Below, in pieces: positions 21,214 to 30,683 of a stretch of 64,000 nucleotides of DNA. Every line of letters starts with the position of its first letter. Within the stretch, counting starts at the first letter, position 1. The position numbers were made by a program, and so were the translations under genes. This stretch comes from Aureispira sp. CCB-E (GTDB lineage Bacteria; Bacteroidota; Bacteroidia; Chitinophagales; Saprospiraceae), in contig NZ_CP133671.1 of NCBI RefSeq assembly GCF_031326345.1, forward strand, positions 4,712,001 to 4,776,000, in the 5' to 3' direction. The notes under the pieces were generated by a model, which made no database searches, was not told the DNA's origin, and worked only from the letters and a program-made list of their open reading frames with translations.

Positions 21214-23022
21214 TTAATGTCTTTTTTTACGTTTAAGAAGGTGAGCACTTCCTTTGGTTTTATTTAACACTCCTTCCGAATACCTAGGCAATTCTGCCGC
21301 ATTGGCTTCATCCGTATCGATATGCATTTCTAACTTGTATTTGGGTGAAACTCGAACCAATACATTTCCAAAGGTTAATGGTCTCAAACCGTTGCTTACT
21401 TCTACATCAACAATATCTTTATCTGCCACGCCAAATACTTGAGCATCTTCAGGAGTCATGTGTATGTGTCGCCAAGCGCAAATAACTCCTTCTGTCATAT
21501 TATAAACACCTTCAGGACCAATTAGTTTAATACCAGGGGTGTTTTCAACCTTTCCCGACGCTCGAACGGGGGCATCTACTCCTAAGAAAAATTCATCCGT
21601 TCTAGAGATTTCCAATTGATTTTTAGGGCGAGTTGGTCCTAGCACACGCACACGTTCTATTTGGTTTTTAGGTCCGACAATTGTTACCTGTTCATTGCAA
21701 GCAAACTGCCCTGGCTGAGATAAAGGTGCTTTCTCAGTCAATTCATACCCTTTTCCAAACAAGGCATCTACGGCATCCTGAGTTAAATGAATATGACGCC
21801 CAGAAACAGCAATGGGAATCGTTGGAATCGTATTTACCTTTGTTTTTTCTTGTATAATCCGTAGTGCTTCTTGAGCAATTGCATATTGCTCATTAGTCTT
21901 AACTGCCAATAGCTTTACACGACTATGATTCATAGAAAAATCTTGCACAGGTTCGTCATCCGATAGCTTTATGTCATGGTTTTTATCTTCATTAATCAAA
22001 GCTCCCAAAAAATCGAGACGTTGTGTTGTACGATGTCGAACCACAGGACTATTCTCACCAATACCACCTGTAAATATAATGGCATCAACACCGCCCATTA
22101 CCGCCGCATAAGCGCCAATATACTTACGTAAACGATGTGTAAATACTTGTAAAGCCAAACGGCAATCCTCGTCTCCATTCGTTGATTTTTCAATAATATC
22201 TCTCATATCATTACTCCATCCAGACAATCCAACCAAGCCACTTTTTTTATTCAGCAATTGATCTAAGTCTTTCATAGACATTTCTTCTTCTCTTGCCACA
22301 TGCAACAAAATACCAGGATCAACATCTCCAGAACGAGTTCCCATAACCAGACCTTCTAAAGGAGTCATTCCCATAGAAGTCTCCACAGAACGTCCATACT
22401 CAACAGCCGTCACACTAGCTCCATTTCCCAAATGGCAAGTAATCACCCTTAAAGAATTTAAATCTGCTTGCAAATGTTCTGCTGCCAATTCAGCCACATA
22501 CTCATGGCTTGTTCCATGAAACCCATAACGACGTAAACCATGCTTTTCTCGAATTTGCTTTGGCAATGCATATTCAACAGCACGTTTGGGCATTGTTTGA
22601 TGAAAAGAAGTATCAAAAACAGCTACATGAGGCAAGTTGCTAAATACATTTCGAGCTACAGTAATTCCTAATAAATTGACAGGGTTGTGCAACGGAGCCA
22701 AGCCACTGACATCCTGTATGGCTTTTTCGACGGTCTCATCAATCAAAACAGGTGTATCAAATTTGTTTCCTCCATGCACAACACGATGCCCAACACCATC
22801 TAAGGTATGATTCCCTAAATGTTCTTTAACTAATGGTAAAGCAAAATTTAAAGCAGCTTCATGTCCTACCTCAGGACACTCTAAAGTTGTTTCATTGATG
22901 TGAACGAGAGGCTTATCTAAAACTCGCTCTATACTCATGGTCAACAAATTATTTCCAGTTTCTCCATTGATAACGGCAGCTTTTACAGAAGAACTTCCGC
23001 AGTTTATTACTAAAATGTTCAT
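21214..23022 (-). CDS. Fused acetate kinase-PduL phosphotransacylase
   Basis: 602 residues in one uninterrupted frame. Residues 1 to about 395 are a complete acetate/propionate kinase: NCGSSSVKAAVI, HRVVHGG, FDTSFHQTMP, GFHGTSHEYV, CHLGNGASV, TRSGDVDPG and IIFTGGIGENS. Residues about 405-590 are a PduL-type phosphate acyltransferase, with the two metal-binding His pairs in SGRHIHLTQDAV and WRHIHMTPEDA. The fusion would convert acyl-CoA and phosphate to acyl phosphate, then to acid and ATP, or the reverse. PduL is best known from propanediol microcompartments, but cytosolic forms replace Pta in some bacteria. No microcompartment shell genes are in the window and no encapsulation peptide is obvious. 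I would not assign ackA or pduL alone, since both activities are present. Confidence 0.92.
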   Translation of the reverse strand: MNILVINCGSSSVKAAVINGETGNNLLTMSIERVLDKPLVHINETTLECPEVGHEAALNFALPLVKEHLGNHTLDGVGHRVVHGGNKFDTPVLIDETVEKAIQDVSGLAPLHNPVNLLGITVARNVFSNLPHVAVFDTSFHQTMPKRAVEYALPKQIREKHGLRRYGFHGTSHEYVAELAAEHLQADLNSLRVITCHLGNGASVTAVEYGRSVETSMGMTPLEGLVMGTRSGDVDPGILLHVAREEEMSMKDLDQLLNKKSGLVGLSGWSNDMRDIIEKSTNGDEDCRLALQVFTHRLRKYIGAYAAVMGGVDAIIFTGGIGENSPVVRHRTTQRLDFLGALINEDKNHDIKLSDDEPVQDFSMNHSRVKLLAVKTNEQYAIAQEALRIIQEKTKVNTIPTIPIAVSGRHIHLTQDAVDALFGKGYELTEKAPLSQPGQFACNEQVTIVGPKNQIERVRVLGPTRPKNQLEISRTDEFFLGVDAPVRASGKVENTPGIKLIGPEGVYNMTEGVICAWRHIHMTPEDAQVFGVADKDIVDVEVSNGLRPLTFGNVLVRVSPKYKLEMHIDTDEANAAELPRYSEGVLNKTKGSAHLLKRKKRH

Positions 23023-23578
23023 TTAAAAGGGTATTTTATATATTTATTGATTTTGGTTTTGAAAAGTAGGTTCTATGCTCATTTATTCAAAGCTTTATAG
23101 ACTTCAAAGCTACTATATTGACTATAAACTATGCAATACTCATAACATTACTCCGTTGAAACCACGCAGTAGCAGCGCAGCTAAACTTTATTAGTTCATT
23201 ACATGAGTGCTTCGCAGTTGATTATCAGTAAGATGTCTCTCTATCAACCTTTACACTAAAAGACTGATAATCAAACTAATGCAAAATACTTTTTTATATT
23301 TTCACTTCGTGAGCCTACGGGTTCGTAGCAAAACTAAAAAACTAAGCTTGCGCCCTCATGACCAGAGGGAATAATCAACGGAGTATTATCATAAAGTATA
23401 CTTTAGTAGCTGCACAGTTAATACGATTCTCCAGCAGACTAATGTTTGAACCCCCGTTAATTTAATTATTTTTTTTAGAATAGAAGCATCCTTGTTTGTA
23501 TCTTTATCTGATTAATTTGAATTTGATCGTGAGCAACATCAATTACTTTCATTTAATTCTTTTCTAAGAAAAAATAAT
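23023..23578. other. Intergenic region, about 556 bp, with a nested repeat element
   Basis: This gap contains the second MITE-like element (23145-23390), itself interrupted by dispersed-repeat sequence. The interval 23391-23578 leads into the LRR gene. No small gene is apparent. Confidence 0.6.
23145..23390. repeat. MITE-like palindromic element, copy B, with nested insertions
   Basis: The ends TACTCCGTTGA (23149-23159) and TCAACGGAGTA (23375-23385) match copy A at 19541-19716. The inner arms TTGATTATCAGTAAGATGT and ACTAAAAGACTGATAATC also match. Between the left end and the left arm lies CCACGCAGTAGCAGCGCAGC, the dispersed repeat core, and the right half carries CTTCGTGAGCC...GTTCGTAGCA. 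Copy B is therefore about 70 bp longer than copy A. Confidence 0.75.
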
Positions 23579-24436
23579 TTGCCAGTTGTGCCAACTCCCA
23601 AGGAAAATATACAATTGTTATCCCTCTTAAAAAGTGGTTGTCCTGATAACATCCTTTTAGCGCAAAATATCGCTGTAGCCTTAGGGGTAAATCTGTTGGA
23701 ATTGCTTCATCCTTATAACAATTTAGTACCGACCCAAACACCTTCGGTAGAAGACTATGTCCAGTTATTTGTGAATACTAAATTGGATTGGTCAAACCTA
23801 AACCTTAAACAATTACCACTTAACCTATCCGAGCTTCAATCATTGGAACATATTAATTTATCTAACAATGCTCTAAGTACTCTTTCTTCTCCCTTGACTG
23901 ATCTGTACAACCTCCAATATTTGAACTTAAATAAAAATAGGCTTCAAGAAATAACCCCCAACTTAGACTTATGGACCAATCTAAAAGCACTTCATTTAGC
24001 TGACAATTTATTAACTAAACTACCTAATGCTGTAAAATGTTTACACAATTTACAAGATTTAGATTTATCTAGAAATCAATTACAGACATTACCTGCTACA
24101 GTAGAATATTGGACAGAAATACAGCATTTGCATTTAGTCAAAAACGCACTTTTTTATTTGCCTGATGAGATAGCAGGTTGGCAAGCTCTAGAGTTATTAG
24201 ATCTTTCTTACAATCAAATTTATGAACTTCCTCCTAGTATTGGAATGCTTAAAAACCTTAGACGCCTAGACCTAACCTACAATCCTATTGAGCATTTTCC
24301 TGAAGAAATGGCGGCATTAACCCTCCTAGAAGAACTGGTTTTGTATAAAGTTCCCATCTCTGATCAAGAACAACAACGGCTTGCCTCTTTGCTCCCGCAC
24401 ACTAAAATTAAATTCAATTTTGATTATTTTTTTTAG
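23579..24436 (+). CDS. Leucine-rich repeat protein, start uncertain
   Basis: About 285 residues. After a 60-residue helical N-terminal region (ENIQLLSLLKSG, ILLAQNIAVALGV) come seven or eight LRRs of about 23 residues with the pattern L..L..LDLS.NQL..LP (for example LQDLDLSRNQLQTLP and LELLDLSYNQIYELP). No signal peptide is seen, so it is probably cytoplasmic. The frame is open back to 23516 but contains no ATG; TTG at 23579 is the only ordinary alternative start I find, which is unusual for this group. The N-terminus may be eroded, possibly linked to the repeat element ending about 190 bp upstream. The role is probably protein-protein interaction. Confidence 0.75.
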   Translation: MPVVPTPKENIQLLSLLKSGCPDNILLAQNIAVALGVNLLELLHPYNNLVPTQTPSVEDYVQLFVNTKLDWSNLNLKQLPLNLSELQSLEHINLSNNALSTLSSPLTDLYNLQYLNLNKNRLQEITPNLDLWTNLKALHLADNLLTKLPNAVKCLHNLQDLDLSRNQLQTLPATVEYWTEIQHLHLVKNALFYLPDEIAGWQALELLDLSYNQIYELPPSIGMLKNLRRLDLTYNPIEHFPEEMAALTLLEELVLYKVPISDQEQQRLASLLPHTKIKFNFDYFF

Positions 24437-24451
24437 CTGCCCTGTAAATAA

Positions 24452-24485
24452 AATAGCCAATTGTTGTATGTAACAATTGGCTATT
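24452..24485. terminator. Bidirectional terminator between convergent genes
   Basis: AATAGCCAATTGTTG and AACAATTGGCTATT form a near-perfect stem around TATGT. It lies between the convergent LRR gene and the propeller-like gene. Confidence 0.8.
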
Positions 24486-24534
24486 CTTCTTAATCAGCTT
24501 GTCAAAACTGATAATCAAAACAATATTTTATTTT

Positions 24535-25887
24535 TTATTGTTTTACAAAGTTTTTATACCCCTTACCTTTTTCAGTAATTACTTCAATCGTATAAATTCC
24601 TTGTGGTAAATTTTCAACAAAAATCACATTTCGATTCGTTGTAATAGTCTCCATGATTTTCCCTTCCATCGTTAAAATACGAATTGTTTCAATGTCTTCT
24701 ACGCCTTCTACTGTTAATTGATTTTTAACTGGGTTAGGATAAATTGTAATATCGTTGTTTAGTGTAGGAATTTGATCAATCCCTACCGTTAGATCATATT
24801 TCACTACATAACAAGTATTAAATTGCTTATACACTAAATATATAACATCATTACTAATAACCATATCCGTATATTCCACACTTCCCATAGCCGGTTGCCC
24901 TCCGATCAGATTCCAATTGTTTCCATCAAACCCATAAACCGCTGCGTTTACAGTAGTACTAAATTGAGTTTGAACTGTATAAGGAACACCCGATGAGTTA
25001 AACGCTATATTAAGATGCTCAGAAGGTCCTGTTGTAAAACCATCTACACCAACAGCTGTCCATGAAGTTCCTACAAGTTTTCTAACACTAGTTTTAGAAC
25101 TAACTGTGTTATCTTTATAAGTGATATATAGGTTATCATTTTGATCAAATCCTAAATGAGGTAATTGAGCCAAATTTATATTAGCTCCTATAACGGACCA
25201 AGAAGTACCGCTAGTACTTAATTTTCGCGTTCTAATTCTACCTAAACCGTCTACAAAACTAACATGAGGAACTCCTGTGGAAGGAAAAGTTATATTCACA
25301 TCCTTAGGTACATCATTTGAAGAACCTGAACTTGTATAAAGTGCAGACCCTACATCAACCCATGTTCCCGTAAATTTTTTCACCACTACTTCCAACTGAG
25401 GGAAGTTTGCCCCAGATACATAAGCTATATGAGGAACATCAGCATTATCAAATGCCAAACTAGGGTCTTCTGATTGGCTATTATCTATATTAACTGTTCC
25501 AACTGGTGCCCAAGTTCCATTCCCATATTTCATCACTGTTACACCATTGCTATTCGGTTGATCGATATAAGCAATGTATAACTCTCCAGCACTATTAATT
25601 ACCAAATCTAGCTTTTTAGCAGTTCCAGCAGACAGTCCAAGCCCCCCTAGCACTTGCCAAGTTGTTCCATCATACTTTTTAACAAGCGCTTTCCCTCCAT
25701 ATAATGTACTAGAATAAGCAACATAAATAGTATCATTGTATACCTCTATATCATTATAATCCACAGCCGTATTCGTTTCCAAAGCAGGTCCTAGAGTATC
25801 CCATTGTGCTGTAGCACTAAAAGAAAAAAGGCTCATAAATGCCCCCCATAAAAACAAGTTTTTAAAAAATGTTAACTTCATTGTCAT
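24535..25887 (-). CDS. Propeller-like secreted protein with T9SS type A sorting domain
   Basis: 450 residues with a signal peptide (about 1-27, ATAQW). Residues about 30-360 repeat a pattern of W..VG.AL / KYDGTTWQVLGG / YIAYID / VPHIAYVSG, which suggests a beta-propeller of roughly six blades; the fold is inferred from the repeat alone. The C-terminal about 80 residues are a T9SS sorting domain (IYPNPVKNQLTVEG...LPQGIYTIEVITEKGKGYKNFVKQ). The protein should be exported and attached to, or released from, the surface. Function is unknown. Two possible starts lie three codons apart (MTM). Confidence 0.82.
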   Translation of the reverse strand: MTMKLTFFKNLFLWGAFMSLFSFSATAQWDTLGPALETNTAVDYNDIEVYNDTIYVAYSSTLYGGKALVKKYDGTTWQVLGGLGLSAGTAKKLDLVINSAGELYIAYIDQPNSNGVTVMKYGNGTWAPVGTVNIDNSQSEDPSLAFDNADVPHIAYVSGANFPQLEVVVKKFTGTWVDVGSALYTSSGSSNDVPKDVNITFPSTGVPHVSFVDGLGRIRTRKLSTSGTSWSVIGANINLAQLPHLGFDQNDNLYITYKDNTVSSKTSVRKLVGTSWTAVGVDGFTTGPSEHLNIAFNSSGVPYTVQTQFSTTVNAAVYGFDGNNWNLIGGQPAMGSVEYTDMVISNDVIYLVYKQFNTCYVVKYDLTVGIDQIPTLNNDITIYPNPVKNQLTVEGVEDIETIRILTMEGKIMETITTNRNVIFVENLPQGIYTIEVITEKGKGYKNFVKQ

Positions 25888-26011
25888 TGTAATAATTTTT
25901 ATTTAAAAAAAACATTTTTCCTCGTAACAAAACTCTTTCTTTTTATTGAGAAAATCAAACTTAGTACTATAAAAAACAATTTATAATAAAAACATTACTT
26001 AATCTCTCCCT

Positions 26012-28399
26012 CTATGCCCCATAAGGCACCCAAATATTTTTAATTTGACTAGCCTGTCTCAAGAAAACTTCTCCTTGACCATGCTCAATCGTATACCAAT
26101 TGCGATACTTCCCATTCGCCACCCAAGTTCGTTTCATATTATCAGCAGAAGCCAACTCAATCATTTTAGAAACTTCTTGATTTCCAAAATACCAAATGCC
26201 ATCGACATTATCATGTTTTGCCAAGACGCTAGCTAATTCTGCTTGATTTCCAGTAACAATATTTACTGTACCTGCTGGCACATCGGAAGTTTCCAATAGT
26301 TGATAAAAATCTGTTGCTAATAAAGGAGCTGTTTCAGAAGGGACAACAACAACATTATTTCCCATTGCTAGAACAGGCATAATCGTAGATACAAAACCTA
26401 ATAAGGGGGCTTCATTAGGGCATATAACGGCCATTGTTCCGATGGCTTCGGGCATTGCCATAGTGATATTTCTAGAAGTGGTATGATGCACCTGTCCATC
26501 ATATTTATCAGCCATAGCAGCATAATAATAAATTCGTTCAATCGACAGGTTCACTTCCTCCTCCGCTGCCTCCATACTAACGCTAATAGATTGTGCTATT
26601 CGGGTTGCTATCTCTTGCTTTCTATACTCCATATTTTCAGCGAGGAAATAAAGTACTTGTGCTCGTGCATGTCCCGTTTTACTCGCCCAACTATTCGCCT
26701 TTGAAGCGGCTTCAACAGCATTTCTAATATCCTTGCGGTTTCCTTCAGAGACATCTCCTATATATACTCCATTTGGATTAAATACTTGAATAGAGTAGCC
26801 TCCATCTGGTCGCGTCTGTTTCCCCCCAATATACATTTTTGCCGTTTTATCAATCTTTGGCAAATTATCCAATGTTAAAGATTCTAGTTCTTTTGTCCTA
26901 GGTCTTTCAAACGGAACATCGCTAAATGTGTCCTTAACTTTCAAATCCATGTACTCGTATAGTCCTTCTTTTCCTCCTTCACGACCAAAGCCCGACTCAC
27001 GATACCCTCCAAATCCTGCCGCTGCATCAAAGACATTGGTACAATTTACCCAAACAACCCCAGCCTTGATCTTTGGAGCTACGTCTAACGCTAAATTGAT
27101 ATTATCTGTCCAGATACTAGCTGCCAACCCATATTTCGTATTATTAGCTAATTTAACCGCTTCCTTATGCGTTCTAAATGACATAGCGACGAGAACAGGT
27201 CCAAAAATTTCAACTTGCGCCACGGTAGAAGCAGGCTGTACATTCGTTAACAAAGTCGGAGGATAATAAAATCCATCTTTGGGACAAGTGTCTTTTACTT
27301 GATACACCTTGCTTCCTTCTTCAATGCCTTGTTGCACTAGTTTGGTGATTGTTTTGAGTTGGGTTCCATCTACTACCGCCCCCATATCTATACACTTATC
27401 TAGTGGATCTCCTATTCGCAGCTTTGCCATTCGAGCTTTAATTTTTGCATATAACTTTTCTGCAATGCTTTCTTGAACCAACAGTCTAGAACCAGCACAA
27501 CACACCTGCCCTTGATTGAACCAAATTGCATCTACAATTCCTTCTACAACAGAATCTAAGTCTGCATCTTCGAATACAATAAACGGAGATTTCCCTCCTA
27601 ACTCCAACGACAGTTTTTTCCCACTTCCTGCTGTTGCTTTGCGAATAATGCGCCCTACCTCTGTAGATCCAGTAAAAGCAATCTTATCTATATCGGGATG
27701 ATTAACAATTGCCGCACCAGTATCTCCTTCCCCTGTTACAATATTAACAACTCCCGCTGGCAGACCAATCTGGTCACAAATTTCCGCAAAAAGTAATGCT
27801 GTTAAGGAGGTAGATTCTGCTGGCTTGAGCACAACGGTATTCCCCATCGCTAAAGCAGGCGCAATTTTCCAAGCAAGCATTAGCAAAGGAAAATTCCAAG
27901 GAATTATTTGACCAATAACCCCAACTTCTTTATATTCCTTTAAATCAGTATCCATCAACTGTGCCCACCCCGCATGATGATAGAAATGGCGGGCAACTAA
28001 TGGAATATCAATATCCCTAGATTCTCGAATTGGTTTCCCATTGTCCAATGACTCTAAAACCGCAAATAATCTAGCGTGTTTTTGAATTTTGCGTGCCAAA
28101 GCATATAAGTATCGAGCCCGCCCATGAGCCCCTAATTTACCCCATTGAGGGAGTGCTTTTTTGGCAGCTTTTACCGCTTTATTAACATCTTTTTCTCCAG
28201 CATGTGCTATTTCTCCCAACACCTCTTGATTAGAAGGGTTAACCGTTGGGAAATAAGTTTTAGTAGATGGAGCTTCCCATTTACCATTACAATAATACCC
28301 AAATTTATTGTTGTGTGTATTCAACCAATCAAAAGCTGCTTTTGTGCTTTCTGGTGCAGGACCATATTCCATGGTTTCAAATATTTTCTTAATACTCAT
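26012..28399 (-). CDS. ALDH16-type double-domain aldehyde dehydrogenase
   Basis: 795 residues, about twice a normal aldehyde dehydrogenase minus a tail. Domain 1 (about 30-500) is complete: WNF with Asn169, the base Glu266 in LELGGK and the nucleophile Cys300 in GQVCCAG. Domain 2 (about 520-795) repeats the fold but lacks a GQxC nucleophile motif, which matches the ALDH16 family, where the second domain is non-catalytic. It oxidises an aldehyde with NAD(P)+. The adjacent upstream gene is deoxyribose-phosphate aldolase, 60 bp away, whose product acetaldehyde is a natural candidate substrate. That link is inference from context. Confidence 0.9.
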   Translation of the reverse strand: MSIKKIFETMEYGPAPESTKAAFDWLNTHNNKFGYYCNGKWEAPSTKTYFPTVNPSNQEVLGEIAHAGEKDVNKAVKAAKKALPQWGKLGAHGRARYLYALARKIQKHARLFAVLESLDNGKPIRESRDIDIPLVARHFYHHAGWAQLMDTDLKEYKEVGVIGQIIPWNFPLLMLAWKIAPALAMGNTVVLKPAESTSLTALLFAEICDQIGLPAGVVNIVTGEGDTGAAIVNHPDIDKIAFTGSTEVGRIIRKATAGSGKKLSLELGGKSPFIVFEDADLDSVVEGIVDAIWFNQGQVCCAGSRLLVQESIAEKLYAKIKARMAKLRIGDPLDKCIDMGAVVDGTQLKTITKLVQQGIEEGSKVYQVKDTCPKDGFYYPPTLLTNVQPASTVAQVEIFGPVLVAMSFRTHKEAVKLANNTKYGLAASIWTDNINLALDVAPKIKAGVVWVNCTNVFDAAAGFGGYRESGFGREGGKEGLYEYMDLKVKDTFSDVPFERPRTKELESLTLDNLPKIDKTAKMYIGGKQTRPDGGYSIQVFNPNGVYIGDVSEGNRKDIRNAVEAASKANSWASKTGHARAQVLYFLAENMEYRKQEIATRIAQSISVSMEAAEEEVNLSIERIYYYAAMADKYDGQVHHTTSRNITMAMPEAIGTMAVICPNEAPLLGFVSTIMPVLAMGNNVVVVPSETAPLLATDFYQLLETSDVPAGTVNIVTGNQAELASVLAKHDNVDGIWYFGNQEVSKMIELASADNMKRTWVANGKYRNWYTIEHGQGEVFLRQASQIKNIWVPYGA

Positions 28400-28459
28400 T
28401 GTTTAATTCTACATTTTAATTTAAGCCTTTACATGGTATGCCTAAAACAGTTCAACAAT

Positions 28460-29455
28460 TTAAGCCATTGGATGACGATAAGAAGCCGAGTAACGTCCTG
28501 TTACAAAATGCTCTAACTGGCGTTCTATATCTCCCAACAAACTACTGGCACCAAAACGAAACAGGGTATTGTTTAGCCATTCATCTCCCAATTCTTCCTT
28601 GACCAAAATCAACCAATTCAAAGCCTGTTTTGCGGTTCGAATACCTCCTGCTGGTTTGAATCCTACCTTGTAGCCTGTTCGTTCATGATAATCGCGAATG
28701 GCTCGCAACATTGTCAAACTAACTGGCAAAGTCGCATTTTCAGATTCTTTTCCTGTACTTGTTTTGATAAAATCTGCGCCTGCCATCATACAAACATGAC
28801 TTGCCTTGGCTATATTGGTCAATGTTGAAAGTTCTCCGGTTGCCAAAATAGCTTTCATATGGGCAGCTCCACAAGCAGCACGCATTTGCTTCATTTCTTG
28901 ATAAAGTCCTTCCCAATCTCCTGTTAAAACTTGTGCCCGATGAATAACAATATCAATTTCTTCTGCTCCTGCTGCCACCGAAAGTTCGATTTGTTTTAAT
29001 CGTTCTTTCAACGGAATTAAGCCGGCAGGAAAAGCAGTAGACACAGCGGCAATTGGAATATGACTACCTTTCAAAGCCTTTTTAGCTTCTATTATTAAAT
29101 TATGATAAACACAAACTGCCCCTGTTGTAATTCCCATTTTTTCCATCCCCATAGCTTCCAACAAATCTTGGCGCACAGGTTGCCTAGCTTTGGCACACAA
29201 ACGCTGTACATTACTAGGGGTATCATCTCCTGCTAAAGTCGTCAAATCAATACATGTAACCGCTCTTAATAACCAGGCAGCTTGCCATTCTTTTTTGACA
29301 GAACGACGGGTGCCTATCGTGGCTGCTCTACGTTCTACGGCACTTCTATTAACATTTAGGCTTCTAACATAATTCATATCCAAAGCAATACCTTCGTTTC
29401 TTTGATGTTGAGCAGTCTCTTCTACAGCCTCACGTTTCTTTTTTGTTTTTGCCAT
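28460..29455 (-). CDS. deoC: Deoxyribose-phosphate aldolase, long eukaryotic-like form
   Basis: 331 residues, longer than the about 250-residue E. coli enzyme. Catalytic residues are visible: Asp168 in EEIDIVI, the Schiff-base Lys231 in FIKTSTGK and Lys267 in VGFKPAGGIRTAK. The C-terminal part (WLILVKEELGDEW, FRFGASSLLGDIERQ, VTGRY) closely resembles animal DERA as I recall it. The enzyme splits 2-deoxyribose 5-phosphate into glyceraldehyde 3-phosphate and acetaldehyde in nucleoside catabolism. It is the first gene of a two-gene operon with the ALDH16-type enzyme. Confidence 0.94.
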   Translation of the reverse strand: MAKTKKKREAVEETAQHQRNEGIALDMNYVRSLNVNRSAVERRAATIGTRRSVKKEWQAAWLLRAVTCIDLTTLAGDDTPSNVQRLCAKARQPVRQDLLEAMGMEKMGITTGAVCVYHNLIIEAKKALKGSHIPIAAVSTAFPAGLIPLKERLKQIELSVAAGAEEIDIVIHRAQVLTGDWEGLYQEMKQMRAACGAAHMKAILATGELSTLTNIAKASHVCMMAGADFIKTSTGKESENATLPVSLTMLRAIRDYHERTGYKVGFKPAGGIRTAKQALNWLILVKEELGDEWLNNTLFRFGASSLLGDIERQLEHFVTGRYSASYRHPMA

Positions 29456-29596
29456 TCTTTTGTAAGTAAGTGTTCACGATTATTAGATATAATTTCAGAA
29501 TGAACAAGATAAGATTTTATATTTAAAAATCAATAGTTCATTATAAATTGCCGCACCTCCTTTCTCCCAAGGCATTTTTTTAAGATCTCTAATCTC

Positions 29597-29636
29597 ATAA
29601 AAAAAGTCACTCTGAATTAAATTCCAAAGTGACTTT
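29597..29636 (-). terminator. Terminator after phoH
   Basis: On the minus strand AAAGTCACTTTGGAATT pairs with AATTCAGAGTGACTTT and runs into seven T. It begins 25 bp past the phoH stop. Confidence 0.87.
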
Positions 29637-29660
29637 CTTGTAATTTTTATAGATAAACTA

Positions 29661-30683
29661 TTATTCAGAATCTTTAGCAGAATCTTCGTCTTTTTCCTCA
29701 GCTTTTTTTCCTTTTTTGGGAATTGGTTTTGTTTCTGTATGCTTTTCGTAAGCATCAATAATTTGTTTCACCAAACGATGACGCACTACATCTGCACTAG
29801 TTAGTTGCAACATACCAATACCATCGATATTTCTTAAAATATTCAAACTCTTAATTAAACCTGACTGCTGCTTGCGAGGTAAATCTATTTGGGACAAATC
29901 TCCTGTAATAATACATTTTGCATAAGGTCCCAGACGAGTTAGAAACATCTTTAACTGAGTCTCTGTTGTATTTTGTGCCTCATCCAAAATAATAAAAGAA
30001 TTATCCAACGTACGACCACGCATAAATGCCAATGGCGCTACTTCAATTACTCTATTTTGCATATACAACGCCAACTTATCGGGTGGAATCATATCATCTA
30101 GTGCATCGTAGAGAGGACGCAAATAAGGATCAATTTTGTCTTTTAAATCCCCTGGCAAATATCCCAAGTTTTCGCCAGCCTCTACAGCTGGTCGTGTCAA
30201 GATAATTCGACTTACAATACCCAATTTTAAAGCACGAACGGCTAAGGCTACAGCCGTATAGGTTTTTCCTGTTCCAGCTGGTCCAATAGCAAACAAGATA
30301 TCGTTTTCGTTCGAAAGTTCGACTAACTTTTTTTGATTCTGAGTCCTTGGCAAAATGGGTTTTCCATTTCGACCATGTACAATAATATTTTTGCTGTCTT
30401 TCTTTACCTTGGTAAGAAACGGATTTTCTCCACTTAAAATATCTTTGATATTAGCCTTGCTCAATTCTCCGTACTGGCGAAGCATCTTGGTCATCATTTC
30501 CAATTTCCCCTTAACCTCTTGTACACGCTTTTTTTCTCCATTCAATTTGACCATTCCTCCTCTAGAAGTAATTGTTACGTCAGGATAAGCTTTGCGCACA
30601 GCATTAAGGTTATTATCATTTTGACCATAAAAAGCAACCAAATCTAAATCTTCAATAAGTAATACTACTTCGCTTAAACTCAT
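29661..30683 (-). CDS. PhoH-family ATPase
   Basis: 340 residues. An N-terminal KH-like region (about 20-90, with VTITSRGGMVKLNGEKKRV) is followed by the PhoH P-loop ATPase domain with Walker A GPAGTGKTYTA and Walker B FIILDEAQNT, then GDLSQIDLPRKQQSGL. The C-terminus is a charged Lys/Glu tail. PhoH proteins are cytoplasmic ATPases linked to RNA metabolism and phosphate stress; the exact role varies. The gene is monocistronic between its own terminator and a 351-bp gap. Confidence 0.93.
   Translation of the reverse strand: MSLSEVVLLIEDLDLVAFYGQNDNNLNAVRKAYPDVTITSRGGMVKLNGEKKRVQEVKGKLEMMTKMLRQYGELSKANIKDILSGENPFLTKVKKDSKNIIVHGRNGKPILPRTQNQKKLVELSNENDILFAIGPAGTGKTYTAVALAVRALKLGIVSRIILTRPAVEAGENLGYLPGDLKDKIDPYLRPLYDALDDMIPPDKLALYMQNRVIEVAPLAFMRGRTLDNSFIILDEAQNTTETQLKMFLTRLGPYAKCIITGDLSQIDLPRKQQSGLIKSLNILRNIDGIGMLQLTSADVVRHRLVKQIIDAYEKHTETKPIPKKGKKAEEKDEDSAKDSE

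Noticed and set aside
21214-23022. Bacterial microcompartment component because of the PduL domain
   Set aside because: No shell proteins or encapsulation peptide are visible, and the PduL part is fused to acetate kinase.
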